Origin: Lycorma delicatula
Lineage: Eukaryota > Arthropoda > Insecta > Hemiptera > Fulgoridae
Assembly (NCBI RefSeq): GCF_047948215.1
Contig: NC_134460.1
Coordinates: 149,104,049-149,168,048, forward strand
Direction of reading: 5' to 3'
Length of the DNA: 64,000 bases
Part shown: positions 49,101 to 59,669 of the stretch, piece by piece
How positions within the stretch are numbered: position 1 is the stretch's first letter
Layout: each line of letters opens with the position of its first letter
Translations under genes and position numbers: made by a program
Notes under the pieces: generated by a model
Told to the model about the DNA's origin: nothing
Seen by the model: only the letters and a program-made list of their open reading frames with translations
Database searches by the model: none

Positions 49101-50031
49101 TCAAGAAGACCCGACGGCACACTGCCCTAGCCCTGCGGTACATATCTAGATGTTCAGTTGTAGGTCTATTATTGAATTTGCGTAGTGCTCGCCGTCGATT
49201 CCTAATAGCACACTTGCAATCATCATTCCACCACGGAACGGAAGGACGTTTAGGATTACCCGATGTTTGTGGGACATATCTGCTGGCTGTTTCAAGTATT
49301 TTGGAAGTAAAAGAGGAAAGTTGCTCAAGGATGTCCGCACCGACGTCACACTGCGATTGGAAGGCCATACGATATCCATCCCAATTCCCCTTTTCGACAA
49401 TCCACCTCCGTGGCCTTCTCCGAACTTCGTGGTCCACACCGAAACGAAGAACAATTGGTTTATGGTCGCTGCCATGAAAATCATCACAAACAGACCAATC
49501 AAAAAGAGGGAGTAAAGCCGGCGAGCACATGGAGAGATCGATATTAGACACAGTACAAGATGATAAAGACATGAATGTATGAGACCCATCATTCAGCAAA
49601 CAAAGGTCCAAGTCCTGTCTCACATCGTGTACTATATTTCCCCGAATGGAGCAGAAAGTCGAGCCCCAAGAAACATGGTGGGCATTGAAGTCTCCCACTA
49701 TTAATGATGGAGATGGTATTTGTGCGAGGAGGTCTGATATATCCTGAGCACTGAACTCAGTGTTCGGCGAGAGATATAGATTGCAGATATGCAACTTGAA
49801 GGGAACAGAGATCTTCACTGCAACAGCAGGAACGAGAGTGGTCAGTCGAATCCTTGTAGCTGATACTTCATCCTTCATGAAAATAGCCACTCCACCACTC
49901 TCCCTACCGTCCACTACACAGTCGAATCTCTCACAAAAGTATCCCCTGAGTGCGATTGGGTCATGTCGCAGAAGATGAGTCTCCTGGAAACACATGACAA
50001 TCGGACCATGCAGCTGCGCCAGTACTACAAT
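46160..50031 (-). mobile_element. I-like (Nimb/I group) LINE with RNase H
   Basis: The right-to-left element carries, in order, an endonuclease (50030-49350: VMCFQETHL, VGDFNAHHVSWG, GSDHKPIVL), a reverse transcriptase (48780-48000: SPGPDNVRL, FFDIKMAYDTAWR, NGVPQGS and an FVDDF catalytic box), an RNase H (47230-46880: YTDGSKHDG, TAELLAVDRAL, CSDSYSALQALES, WIPSHVGILGNERADSAAK) and a C-terminal CTRCNCRMTVHHILVDC. All four RNase H acidic positions are visible. Frameshifts near 48.45, 48.15, 48.10, 47.35 and 47.2 kb inactivate it. The poly-A tail is the T run at 46160-46170. The word aatacaataat at 46149-46159 recurs at 50032-50042 and 50053-50063, a probable target-site duplication. ORF1 is missing. 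Confidence 0.85.
48454..50030 (-). CDS. Endonuclease and RT N-terminal part of the I-like ORF2
   Basis: One long minus-strand frame of about 525 residues belonging to the LINE. The AP-type endonuclease motifs QETHL, GDFNAHH and SDHKP are intact. A linker with WWNDDCKCAIRNRRRALRKF follows, then RT fingers (SYRPFSLTSVLCKVMERMVN). The frame is lost near 48470, where FGTVWFPTWE replaces the expected QCGFRHGRS, found one frame over. Residues upstream of LAQLHGPIVMCFQ come from flanking sequence, so the true start codon has been lost. Confidence 0.75.
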
Positions 50032-50063
50032 AATACAATAATGCGCCAGTACAATACAATAAT

Positions 50064-51119
50064 GATAATAATAATAAGTGACAATCGTAAAACAATTAAT
50101 GAACACAAATATTAATGTTGAAATTGCAACCGCAATAATAATCAGTATAATAGTAGTAAATGATAATTACATGACATAAAACAAACATAATCAAAACAGT
50201 AAGCATGACATAAAAACAGAGAAAAATACATAATATAATCAAAACAGAATAACAATCAAAATATTACACATCAAATAGTAATAGTAAATAAGTAAATACA
50301 GATTACACACAAGATAGAGAGTACAAAATAAATAATCGTTCGGAATTTATTCCAGGTAGATAAATATAAAACTAGACCCATTAACAAAAGAAACCGCTAG
50401 TCTTAACTCTTTTTAATCATTGGTCTTATATTAACAAACAATCGTCTAAAGTTCACTTGCTGTCTTCCCTAACATTTTATGTATGACGTCTTATTGCATC
50501 TTCTGCATTTCTTTCACTTATACACTTATAGTTTTACTGTAACTCACCGATAGTATTTCTTGGTTAAGGAATTACTCGTGCCGTCACCGTAATCGTATCG
50601 AACTGAACACTCTCCTCGCTGGACTGACGTCTCGCAGAACTCTGCCGAGCCCACACAACTCGCAGTCTCTCCTCGCAGAACTGCTTTTGCGGGACCGACG
50701 CCGTAACGCCTGGCAGACTGGTTCTAATAGAACTCCTTTTTTAGCTGGTCTTACTGGGCTACTTATACTGCTAGCCTATTTACCTGCCGCACCGGACCCA
50801 AGTCGAGACGTGAAAACAGTCGAACGAGGCTTTTGTTCCCATGAATTCCAATCCTGGTTTCTTCTCATTCTACAACGGTTGTTCATTGTGTGTTAACGGG
50901 CAGTATAACAAAATACAATTGTAAAACGGATCTACTCTTTACAAAAAGGGTTCTCCTTTTTATCCCTTTCTGTATTCTTCCAATTATTACATTAATTAAT
51001 GTTACTTTCATAATAATTGGTGAGAATCCGTTATTCATAATCCGTTATACCGGTCTTATTACAATACCATCTCACATCTGAAACTTTACTTTACATAAAA
51101 TATCTCCCTAATTTTCCCA
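50064..51119. other. Intergenic stretch with a GC-rich island at 50560-50860
   Basis: A/T-rich until about 50560, then about 300 bases of CG-containing sequence with the word ctcgcagaact repeated (50631, 50674) and ctcgcagtctc between them. It may be part of an unidentified mobile element or a promoter-like island. No coding match seen. Confidence 0.35.
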
Positions 51120-52640
51120 CAAGTTCAAAAATTTGAAAACGTTGCAGCTAATATTAAATAAATTATGTCTTCATCACCTGATAAATCTGTCATATTTTCG
51201 TCATCGTCATCTTGTAAGTGGTCATCCCACAATCCTTTTTTATGAAAATCTTCCACTTGAAGGTTTTCTGCAAGTCCAACGGATATTCTCCAGTCATCTA
51301 TTAATATGTGGTTTATGGCATTTTCCAATAATGTTTTTACATCATTTATTTTAAATGTACTGTTTTTGGCTGCCACCTCACCTTTAATCTGGGGCCAGAT
51401 TATCTCGATTGAATCATACTGGCAGTAATATGATGGCCCATTTCTGTTGCAATACCGTCTCCAATCTTCTCTGTGTTCATTAACAATAGTCAATAACTCT
51501 GGAATTGTGTGGTAGTTTTAGGTAGATTTCATAAGAAAGCTACCTATTGTAATGGGTACCAAGATTCGACTTCCGGAACTTTTCGACATATCTTCGCGGT
51601 TCACATTCCCCAAACCCGAATATATATATTTTTTACTTTCTTGTGGACACGATAACTGCACGATAATTTTGCGCCAATCACTTTTGACGCATAAAATATA
51701 ACGACCTAAAATCTCGGACGAGTTCATTAATGAGAAAATTGAACCATGGGGGTGGAAATGAGGGAACGTTTTCGAAAAAACAAAATATCGCTGTAACTTT
51801 GTCATTAAATAAAATATCGAATTGGTTTAAAGTTCCTACTATTCTTTGGATAAATGCCTAAAACTTATTAAAGTAAAGTTTTTTGATATCACCAACTATT
51901 GGCCCAGGGGATGGAAAAAATGGGGTTTCGAAGACAAAAAAAATCGTATCTCCCTTAATAGGCACAGTATCGAATCAGCTTAAAGTGGTCCTTAGTCCTC
52001 TAAACATTACCTAACACTTTTGTCTGAAACAATTTTTGATATGACTAATCCTTACAGCAAGGGATGACCAAAATGTTGCTGGAATTGTAAGAACATGGGG
52101 CTTATCGAACGGTAAATATGTGAACTTTTTTCACATGCAGCCATCGTCATATTGAGTAAATTTGAAGTTTTTCTTAACTTTAAGATGGAAATCTTTTTTA
52201 TCCCCTACTTAGCACCGGTGAAATCTACCTCCACCTTCCGGCATACCGAAAGGAAGTTTTTTCTCTTCTAACTATGAAACAATTTCCTTTTTTGTGTTGG
52301 TTACCCACACTTTTTCTTTAAGCGCAGAATGATACCTGGTATTATCCATCACAATTGCACAGCCTTCTTCCAAAGATCTCAACAATTTTACAAACCATAC
52401 TCAGAATACATCACCGTTCATTCCTTAGTGGAAGTCCCCCCGTAAGCTCTGACCGAGTAATGAGAGCACAGTTTTATAAAACCAGGTTCATAACCAGCAA
52501 GTCATGTAATTAAATGGGATCCTTTTCCAACCAGAATCTTATGGCCAGCACTACTTGAATTCTGCCAGATATATTTCCTGGAATGGTTTACCGTTTCATT
52601 TAGGTAAATTACTGGTCAAAAATTATTTTGTCTACTTTGT
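51120..52640 (-). mobile_element. DDE transposon (IS630/Tc1-like endonuclease), split by an insert
   Basis: Reading leftwards, degenerate frames first give a YLNETVNHSRKYIWQ-like first catalytic region near 52600. VMDNTRYHSALKEKVWV follows at about 52360-52300, the second aspartate box. The frame continues to PFGMPEGG at about 52230, is interrupted by a 709-bp insert, and resumes at 51510. There it gives TIVNEHREDWRRY, the IEIIWPQIKGEVAAKNSTFK box with the final glutamate, and an acidic tail. The overall pattern is that of DDE endonucleases seen repeatedly in aphids and other insects. Stops show it is dead. Confidence 0.65.
51521..52229. mobile_element. Non-coding inverted-repeat element inside the DDE transposon
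   Basis: The unit starts ggtagattt and ends with its reverse complement aaatctacc. It contains repetitive-looking phrases (gatatcaccaactattggcc, ctaaacattacctaac) but no open frame. It breaks the transposase between the second aspartate and the glutamate boxes, so it looks like a MITE-type insertion. A target-site duplication is not obvious. Confidence 0.55.
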
Positions 52641-53658
52641 GCATTTTCTTTAAAAATGCTACCCAAGCAACGTCAGAACTCTCAAGCAAGAACAACGTCA
52701 GAACTCTCAATCAAAAATTGTCTGCCATCATTACACCTACAAAAGTGGAACCCTAATTCTTACCTAATTGTATATGCACTTTCAGTAATTTTTTTTCAAA
52801 ATGTTCTATTTTATTGTATGTTGAATACCCTCCTCTATCATAAAATTCTTGAATGGAACGAATTCTTTATTAAAATTGTCCAGATATTTACCCAGCTTAT
52901 ATGGGGAATTTTTTTCAAGGTGATTCAAAAGAATGTTCACATAATTCGCCTTGGGCTGATACACTTTTGTTACCTTCACGACAAACATTTTTTACAGTAC
53001 AAACTGAAACAACACACGTGTTTGCGTCACTTCCTGCATTACATAAAAAAACCCTTAGTAGTAGCATTAGGTTTGCTGGCACAAGTTTTTTTTAAATAAT
53101 TATATACCCTAAAAATCACTTTTTTAGATTGTTTTCGAAGATGAGGAATGTTTGCTGCTATTTTAACTTACACACTTACACAATTAAAATAAAATAACCT
53201 TCACAATTAAACATCAGCCAAAGAAAATACACAAATGATTAATATAAAATTCTAATCTGAACTGGTGAAAATTGTATTATAGAACAAAACTTGCATTTAC
53301 AGTGACAAACATGGTGTAACAATGTCATGAAATAGTAAACATATATGATTTAAAACAACAATTAAACTGAATAATATAAATGATAATTATGACAGTTTTT
53401 TATTTAACAAAAGAATTAACTCTGTTTGTAACTGTTACTATCAATACAAAAAGTAATGAAGTAGTTTGATCACGAAATATATGGGAAAATAATTACAATT
53501 ATTTAGAATGAGAATCTTATTGCATACTAAAACACCATAAGCAGGCTTACTGAAAAATTTGATTTCAATTTTTGTGATCCGGTTATCTAGTGAAAATACT
53601 ATATTTGTGTGTCGGCTTATTAGATTTCTAATTCACAGTTAATGATGGATGTGTTGAT
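52641..53658. other. Mostly non-coding; possible 3' UTR of the minus-strand candidate gene
   Basis: A near-direct repeat of about 20 bases (acgtcagaactctcaa, 52669 and 52691) lies at the left. Downstream of the candidate stop at 53659, a minus-strand AATAAA occurs near 53400. Open frames at 52.7-53.1 kb show no motif I know. Confidence 0.35.
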
Positions 53659-53735
53659 TTAGTGGTCGTATATGTTCCGCACTGTTGGAGAATACGACTG
53701 GTGGGAGCAAGATGAGGAAGTCACTTGAACTTCAC
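53659..53735 (-). CDS. Candidate terminal coding exon of an unrecognised small host gene
   Basis: On the minus strand, acceptor aaatcattttgcag is followed by two bases and then codons for EVQVTSSS, CSHQSYSPTVRNIYDH and TAA. The two incoming bases complete the one base left by the candidate start exon at 59749-59670, giving glycine. Serine- and tyrosine-rich C terminus, no domain recognised. The exon is 77 bases, too short for simple ORF detection, so chance cannot be excluded. Extra symmetric exons between the two may exist. Confidence 0.4.
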
Positions 53736-54616
53736 CTGCAAAATGATTTCAAATCTGTTATATTGGCATAGTTTACATACTTCAACAAGAAAATGTAAAC
53801 GTATGGGTAAAAATAATTTTATATAAATATCAGTATTTATAAAGAAAATTCACACAAAAATCAATCAATCAAAGTACAGTACGACTTTTTATATAAATAA
53901 GGAAATGCACATGGATTAAAAAAATTAATGAAAGGAAATTTAAAATGGGTAAATTATAAATGAATTCTGAAGAAAAGTTAACTGCAATAAATCTAAGGAA
54001 ATAAGAGGAAATTCTGACATTTTAAATGAAACCGACAACATGGGATGAAACATTAAATAATACTATGCCATCATTACGCATCTTCCAATAATAAAAAAGG
54101 AAATTAATTGGTTTAGACTACAGATGTATTATTGACTGTGAAAAATTAAAAATAATTATTGTTTGTAATAAAGTATGATTCACGATTACTAGTAAGGTGA
54201 TAAAATTAATTAATACCCAATGGCAGAAAATGTCACAATGTAGTCAATCTTTACAAACATCAACAACAGGAAAAGCTGTAATACACAACCTTGTAGATGT
54301 CTTAGATTTTATTTTAATCTTATTTTGAGAACAGAAGGCAATTTTGCTTATGTATTTCGTTCAGATCCAGTGATTTAATTCTGAGTTTCTATCTGTTCTT
54401 TGTGGTGATCCATATCTACCTTTAAATGGGATTATAGCTTTATGTAATATTAAAAGATAGTAACTAGTACTGTCTTAAGCAAGAGTAAATTTTCGTAGAA
54501 ATATCTGGCTGCAATTTAAAACTAATTATTTTCTGTTAAATATACAACAGAAAGTTATCCAATATTGGGGTGGCAATGGGCGGGGTTGGCGCGGGTGGGT
54601 GTAGGTTGGTGTAGGT
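53736..54616. other. Candidate intron, AT-rich, ending in a GT/TAGG simple repeat
   Basis: AT-rich. From about 54570 it becomes a G/T-rich simple sequence (gtgggtgtaggttggtgtag) that served as the R1-like insertion target. No exon found. Confidence 0.4.
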
Positions 54617-54630
54617 AGGTAGTTGTGTGT
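54617..54630. repeat. Left 14-bp target-site duplication
   Basis: aggtagttgtgtgt, identical to 58822-58835 at the other end of the LINE. Confidence 0.85.
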
Positions 54631-55476
54631 AAAAGGCGAAAGATCTTTGTGGTTCCCAGTGGTCCAGCGGGCATCATAGTGAGAAAAATAGTAATATACA
54701 TGATGAGGAAGGGTAAGACCTTGCCGAGGATGTTACTCCCCAGCCTGAGCGAACAAGGGAGGGCAAAGTCGAGGTCGGTATCAACAAGAAGGGGAACTCC
54801 CCCGGTCGTTGAAAGTAAAACAGTCGTAGTAAGGGCCCCCGGTAAATCATATGCCGATCTATTGAAAACCATGAAAGAAAAGGTTAAGGTTGAGGAGGCC
54901 GGCGAAATACTGTCAATTAAACAGGGAAGGGATCAACAACTAGAGGTCCGAATTAGTGGGGCGCAGAAGACAGGGGAGTTTTCCTCCCTGCTGAAGAACA
55001 GAGCAGAGGATCTCAAGGTGGATATAAGAACAAGAGGAGACCGCAGAACAGTCGTTCATGTAAAAGACATGCTAGGCGACACTACTGAGTGAGAGGTCAG
55101 GGAAGCGGTAGAGAAGGTACTAGGACAAGGAGAAAACTTTCAGGTCACATCACTAAGGGAAGCATTTGGAAACACAAAAAATGCCACGGTGGTCACAAGT
55201 CAAAGGAATGCAACGAAATTAATTGCAGCAAGGCTGAGAGTAGGGTGGGTGAGTTGCAGGGCCTACATCCGGACGGATATAGAGAAATGTTATCGATGTT
55301 GGGATGTCGGTCACAGCAGAAGAGAGTGCAGAGACCAGGACCGTTCAAACCTCTGCTTCAACTGTGGTAAACCCGGCAATGTAATTAAAGATTGCAAGGA
55401 GGCGACCATATGCCTGGACTGTGGAGCCACTTCACATAGGACCGGGAAGCCGTGCTGTAACAAAGGTCATGACTAA
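54631..55476 (+). pseudogene. R1-like ORF1 (gag), 5'-truncated, one stop
   Basis: The frame runs from the element's left edge to TAA at 55474-55476, with one in-frame TGA at 55090-55092 after MLGDTTE. A basic N-terminal half contains SYADLLKTMKEKVKVE. The C-terminal end has three CCHC knuckles: CYRCWDVGHSRREC, CFNCGKPGNVIKDC (histidine of the second replaced by asparagine-valine) and CLDCGATSHRTGKPC. Such gag proteins bind LINE RNA in the cytoplasm. About 280 residues remain. R1 gags are usually longer, and the missing start agrees with 5' truncation. Confidence 0.8.
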
Positions 55477-58372
55477 AGTAATACTAGTTAATAATAACAG
55501 GAGCCTACTCTCTAGTGATTTGAGCATAGAAATAGCAGCTAGATACGAAGCGGACTTCCTGGTAGCCACCGAACCTAATGTGTATTCGGCGGCCAGAGAA
55601 CAGTGGCTGACCGATGGGAATGGTGATGTGGCAATTAGAAAGATCGTTGAAAATGTGGATTATGATCTGTATGGTAGAGGTGACGGACTAATTGCTGTTG
55701 AGGTAAGCGATAAGATTATAATAGGTGTATATATCAGCCCTAACTGCAGCAGGGAATCTCTTAAGAACAGACTCCTTGACCTCCAACAAGTCATTATACG
55801 AGCTCGGAAGAGAATTGTAGTCCTTGGAGACTTTAACTGCAGGACTGTTCTAGCTGGAGCGGTCTCCTCGAACGCTAGAGGAAAACTCCTGGAGGAATTG
55901 CTGGTAGCGACAGGAATGACATGTATTAATGACGGGACAGCCACCTACCAAGCAAGAGGGCATCAATCGGTCCTGGATTTAGTTATAATTGATGGAAGGA
56001 TGCGCACTGATGCAGCTGATTTCATGGTTCTTAATGACGAAACAGCCAGCTATCACAGAGCCATCTTTGTTAACTTCAGAGAGCAACGGCCAGAAATAAG
56101 ACAGATAAATAACAATATCAGACTGTCTGATCAACAGATATATAGAGTGTCTAATAATGCGGCAAATAGAATTAGAAATAGTACTCAGATAACACCTGAA
56201 ATATTCCAAAATATAGTTAAAGAAGAGATGGCGAACATACCGAGGAGAAATAATATTAAACATAATATGGTCTACTGGTGGTCCAGGGAGATAGAGGAAC
56301 AGCGTAGAATTATACAAAGACACAAGAGGACGGCCCAGAGGTTGCGAGCTAGAGTTGGTTCGGAAATAGGATGTAACATTGCGACAGAGCAATATAGGCA
56401 AGCGAGAAAGACGCTTAACTTCCTCATAAAGCAGGCCAAAAGAAGGAAATGGTTAGAACTATGCGAGGAGTTGAATGCTGATCCGTGGGGAAAGGCTTTC
56501 AAAATAGTAACCAAGCGGCTTGGGAGACAAGCTCCGACACTGAATGAAGAAACGGCTGCGTTGCAGATCAGAAAGTTATTCCCCAGAACGGAGGAGCAAT
56601 ATAATAGAGAGGTGATAGAATGCCAGGGAGGAAGATTTACACAAAAAGAGGTCATGGAAGCTATAAATAAATTAAAAAATAAGAAAAGTCCCAGCCCAGA
56701 TGGCATCCCAGCGGCCATCATTAAGATAATAGCTAGGATCGTACCTTGGGAAATAGTCGATGTAGCCAGCTACGGCCTACAAAATAGAAGCTTCCCTGAA
56801 TGCTGGAAGGAAGCAAGAACAGTCTTCCTCCCAAAGGCAGGACAAATTCAAGAGAACACAGCATATAGACCGATTACGCTCATAAATAATATGGGAAAAG
56901 TAGTTGAAAGGTTGTTAGAAAATAGACTTAGAGAGGAAATAGAGGAAAAACAATGTCTACATCCGGAACAATACGGATTTAGAAAGGGACGGTCCACGGT
57001 GACCGCAGTCGAGAAGGTAAAAAACTGGGCATTAAATTGCAGAAGCGGTACATGGAGGACTAGAAAAATCCCCATGATCATAATGCTTGATGTTAGAAAC
57101 GCATTTGGTACGGTCCCCTGGACAGCCATCATTGAGGCGCTTCAAGCCATGCAAATAAGTAAATACTAAGTAAATCAGATAGATCAATATATGCAAAATA
57201 GGTTCATAGAGGTCAAAACCCTAGAAAGGAAAGCCATAGTTCAGGTATTCGGAAGGGTGCCGCAGGGATCTGTCCTTGGCCCAACCTTATGGAATGTTTT
57301 CTATGATAAAATCTTCAGGCTGAACTACCCTGAAGGGGTATCGATTGTAGGATACGCGGATGATATCGCAATATTAGTAGAAGACAGAGATATTAATGAA
57401 CTGGAGAACAAGGCAAACCAAGCGCTTAGAATAATAGATGAATGGATGGAGGATAACAAATTAGAAATAGCTCCTAATAAATCCTGTTGCCTGGTCCTCT
57501 TGGGTAGAAGACCATTAAGAAGTGTGAATCTAAATATCAGAGGACAGAGAATTGATGAAGTAAAAGAAACAAAATACTTGGGGGTACTTCTGGACAAAAC
57601 TTTAAGGTTCAGCAAGCATATTGATATGATTTGTGGGAGAGTTACTCCTGCTGTAAACGGATTAAGAGGATTATTTCAAAACCACGGCACACCTAAAATG
57701 GTTATTCGAAGATTGATAACCGCGGCTATCACTTCGGCGGTACTGTATCCGGCTCCCATATGGGGGGCGGCAATGAACATACAGCGAAATAAAAAGAAGT
57801 TGAGAAGTGTCCATAGACTGGCATTGCTGCGTGTAGCTGCTAGTTACTGTACGGTATCGTATTACGCGCTGTGCGTACTGACCGGGGTCCTTCCCATAGA
57901 CCTTCAGATAAAAGCCAGAACCCTCAGACACAGCGGTATGTCGAAAGAAGAGATGGAAGGGATTATAGAACAAGAATGGCAAGAAGAGTGGGCAGGGTCC
58001 AGAGTGGGAGAATGGACCAGACGCCTAATCCCTAATATTAAAACCTGGAATAACAATAGACTCGGAGATGTCAATTTTTACATGACACAGTTACTGTCGG
58101 GGCATGGCTCTTTCGGTCAGTATCTGTATAGGATCGGGAAGAGAGCCACCCCGCAGTGCATCTATTGTCCAGAGAACGACGATGCCGAACATACGTTGTT
58201 CATATGTCCAAGATGGGCGGTTAACAGAGGTCAAATAGTAATTAATGGTCTTACACCAGAAAATCTCATAAACTGGTTGGGGTACAACAATGAGAACTGG
58301 GAATGGTTCCGCAGGTTCGCCGGGGAGGTCCTGCGGGCCAAAGAGGATGAAGACAGAAGAATGGGAGTATAA
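55469..58372 (+). pseudogene. R1-like ORF2, one in-frame stop
   Basis: ATG at 55469 overlaps the ORF1 stop in ATGACTAA. An earlier in-frame ATG at 55421 also exists. The endonuclease spans about 55480-56080: FLVATEPNVYS, IIGVYISPNCSRESL, VVLGDFNCRTVLAG, SVLDLVIIDGR and a histidine box degraded to SYHRAIF (the usual SDH is lost). The linker and RT follow: KKSPSPDGIPAA, IMLDVRNAFGTVPW, TAA stop at 57167-57169, GRVPQGSVLGPTLWN and the catalytic VGYADDIAILV. The C-terminal motif CIYCPENDDAEHTLFIC and the end VLRAKEDEDRRMGV close the ORF. Apart from the stop the frame is continuous over 2.9 kb. Confidence 0.85.
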
Positions 58373-58800
58373 ACAGTAAGGTAGGGCGGACAGTCACTCC
58401 ATGGAGGGCCTGTACGCCTTGGTGTGCGGGTACCTGAGAAGGGGGTGAACTCCAGGGGAGTTTGAGTTTGGGTTAAAATAAAAGACCAAGTCCCGGTTGG
58501 CGGGGTAGTCCCTGCGGGAGCCTAGGCTCTTTGTGGGGTCGGCGCTGTCGATTAGAGGCCAAAGGCGTAAAGACCGAGTCCCAGTTCCCTGCTGAGGCGC
58601 TGGGGGACGGCATAGCCGGACCTTGGCTCTAAAGCGGGGGATTAGAGGCAGGCAATGTAAAACAAAAGATCCGAGACCGGGGAGGCCAACCTGCCGTGCC
58701 GGACGTATAGCCGGCGGGTGGGGGACGCCTCCTTTGAGAGTAAAAGGACACTCTCCCCGACTGAGTATACTTAATTGGATATCCGGTCGGGGAGAGTAGA
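58373..58800 (+). other. 3' UTR of the R1-like LINE
   Basis: GC-rich, with words ggcaggcaatgtaaaac, aacctgccgtgccgg and aaaaggacactctcc. Related sequence occurs at 34.2-34.5 kb (plus) and 40.5-40.87 kb (minus). The conserved 3' region is probably what the element's reverse transcriptase recognises. Confidence 0.7.
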
Positions 58801-58821
58801 GAAAAAAAAAAGAAAAAAAAA

Positions 58822-58835
58822 AGGTAGTTGTGTGT
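58822..58835. repeat. Right 14-bp target-site duplication
   Basis: aggtagttgtgtgt, followed by the rest of the GT repeat of the target. Confidence 0.85.
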
Positions 58836-58904
58836 GTGTGTTAGTGTACAGACTGGTATGACGATAGGATTCACAGCTTATGTAGAACATTTTTTAATCT
58901 TTAA

Positions 58905-58998
58905 ATAAGAGAGCCACTGCAGCTGATTGGTTTAAGGCGTCACTCAGTGGCATCCCGTCATGACCGGGTTCGAGTCCTAGCCGACCAAGTTTTTTTTC
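58905..58998 (+). ncRNA. tRNA-like sequence or SINE head with pol III boxes
   Basis: An A-box-like ttggtttaaggcg (58928-58940) and a perfect B box ggttcgagtcc (58967-58977) lie about 30 bases apart. A T run at 58990-58997 would end pol III transcription. The 3' strand ctagccgacca resembles an acceptor end. The matching 5' acceptor strand is not found and the T stem has a mismatch. It is therefore a tRNA pseudogene or the head of a tRNA-derived SINE and not a working tRNA gene. Confidence 0.5.
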
Positions 58999-59170
58999 AC
59001 TTCAATATTACTTATTTATTTAATTCAAAATACACGGTACACAACAGCTGTTCACCAGCGGTACCAACCTTTGAATTATTATAAATAATATTCAAAGCGA
59101 ATATATTACTTTGAATTTCAACTATCCCGCTAAGGAAAGGGAAAAAGGGACATTCCAATATGGCAGTATC

Positions 59171-59302
59171 GGGCTACTAGCGCCAATGGCGTCACAATCC
59201 AAGATGGCCAACCACCACCATCTTTAATTCGTGACGTCATTCTAAGATGCGGAATGGTGGCCATCTTGGAATTAGCCATTTTGGATTTGGCGCTAGTACC
59301 CC
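59171..59302. repeat. Short inverted-repeat element
   Basis: gggctactagcgccaa at 59171-59186 is nearly complementary to ttggcgctagtacccc at 59287-59302. Inner halves also pair (ccaagatggcca with tggccatcttgg). The fold-back unit of about 132 bases contains CG-bearing words such as gtgacgtca. Confidence 0.8.
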
Positions 59303-59669
59303 TATTTCTACACTACTCATGGAGAAACGTATCAATGAAAAGTTGAAAAATTGTCCTTTACAGAACTGTGAATGAGCTCTCCACCGGTCAAAATGGAAGG
59401 AAAGTAAACTAAACAGCACAAGTCATTTAAACATAATGCACCGACGGTAAAAGTTGAAATACAGAAAATCCCCTTCAGGGAATCAGGAAAGAAGACGACG
59501 TTGATGATTGTTGGAGGAGGAGTGATAGACAAACATCAATGGAGCCCCAGAATACTCGGAGCCTCTAAAAGAAAAAGCAAGCTTTTTAGCCGTCCCATGC
59601 AATGCTCACCGCATCATCTGGCTCAGTACAGAGAAACAAATAAATACATAAATAGTTTATACTAAGTAC
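59303..59669. other. Candidate intron sequence
   Basis: Contains a minus-strand acceptor-like tract gctttttcttttag ending near 59567 with a following frame that soon stops. It could be an alternative exon of the candidate gene, but I have no support for it. Confidence 0.3.

Larger units (their letters stand above)
54631..58821 (+). mobile_element. R1-clade LINE, nearly complete
   Basis: A 4.19-kb element with a 14-bp duplication on both sides, an ORF1 gag with three zinc knuckles, an overlapping ORF2 with endonuclease, RT and C-terminal zinc-finger-like motif, a GC-rich 3' UTR of about 430 bases and an A-rich tail (58801-58821). The left end starts inside ORF1 (no 5' UTR or clear start), so it is 5'-truncated. 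Each ORF is broken by a single in-frame stop (55090 and 57167), so the insertion is young compared with the other relics. The RT signature GRVPQGSVLGPTLWN and the 14-bp duplication fit R1-clade LINEs. No 28S rRNA sequence surrounds it. Confidence 0.9.

Noticed and set aside
45990..50880. tgtcacgtg... to ...cattctaca as a solo LTR interrupted by the LINE
   Set aside because: It starts TG and could end CA, but no matching short target duplication or second LTR is visible.
54625..54635. Possible ORF1 start at the left edge of the R1-like LINE
   Set aside because: The codon is GTG within the target-site duplication; the copy is 5'-truncated and the true start is absent.
55307..55460. CCHC knuckles as evidence of a retrovirus-like element
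   Set aside because: No LTRs, protease or integrase; the following ORF has a LINE endonuclease and a non-LTR RT, so it is R1-type gag.
54631..58821. R1 insertion as a sign of an rDNA array
   Set aside because: No 28S rRNA sequence flanks it; the flanks are GT-rich simple repeat and AT-rich DNA.
58905..58998. Functional tRNA gene
   Set aside because: No matching 5' acceptor strand and an imperfect T stem, despite a perfect B box.
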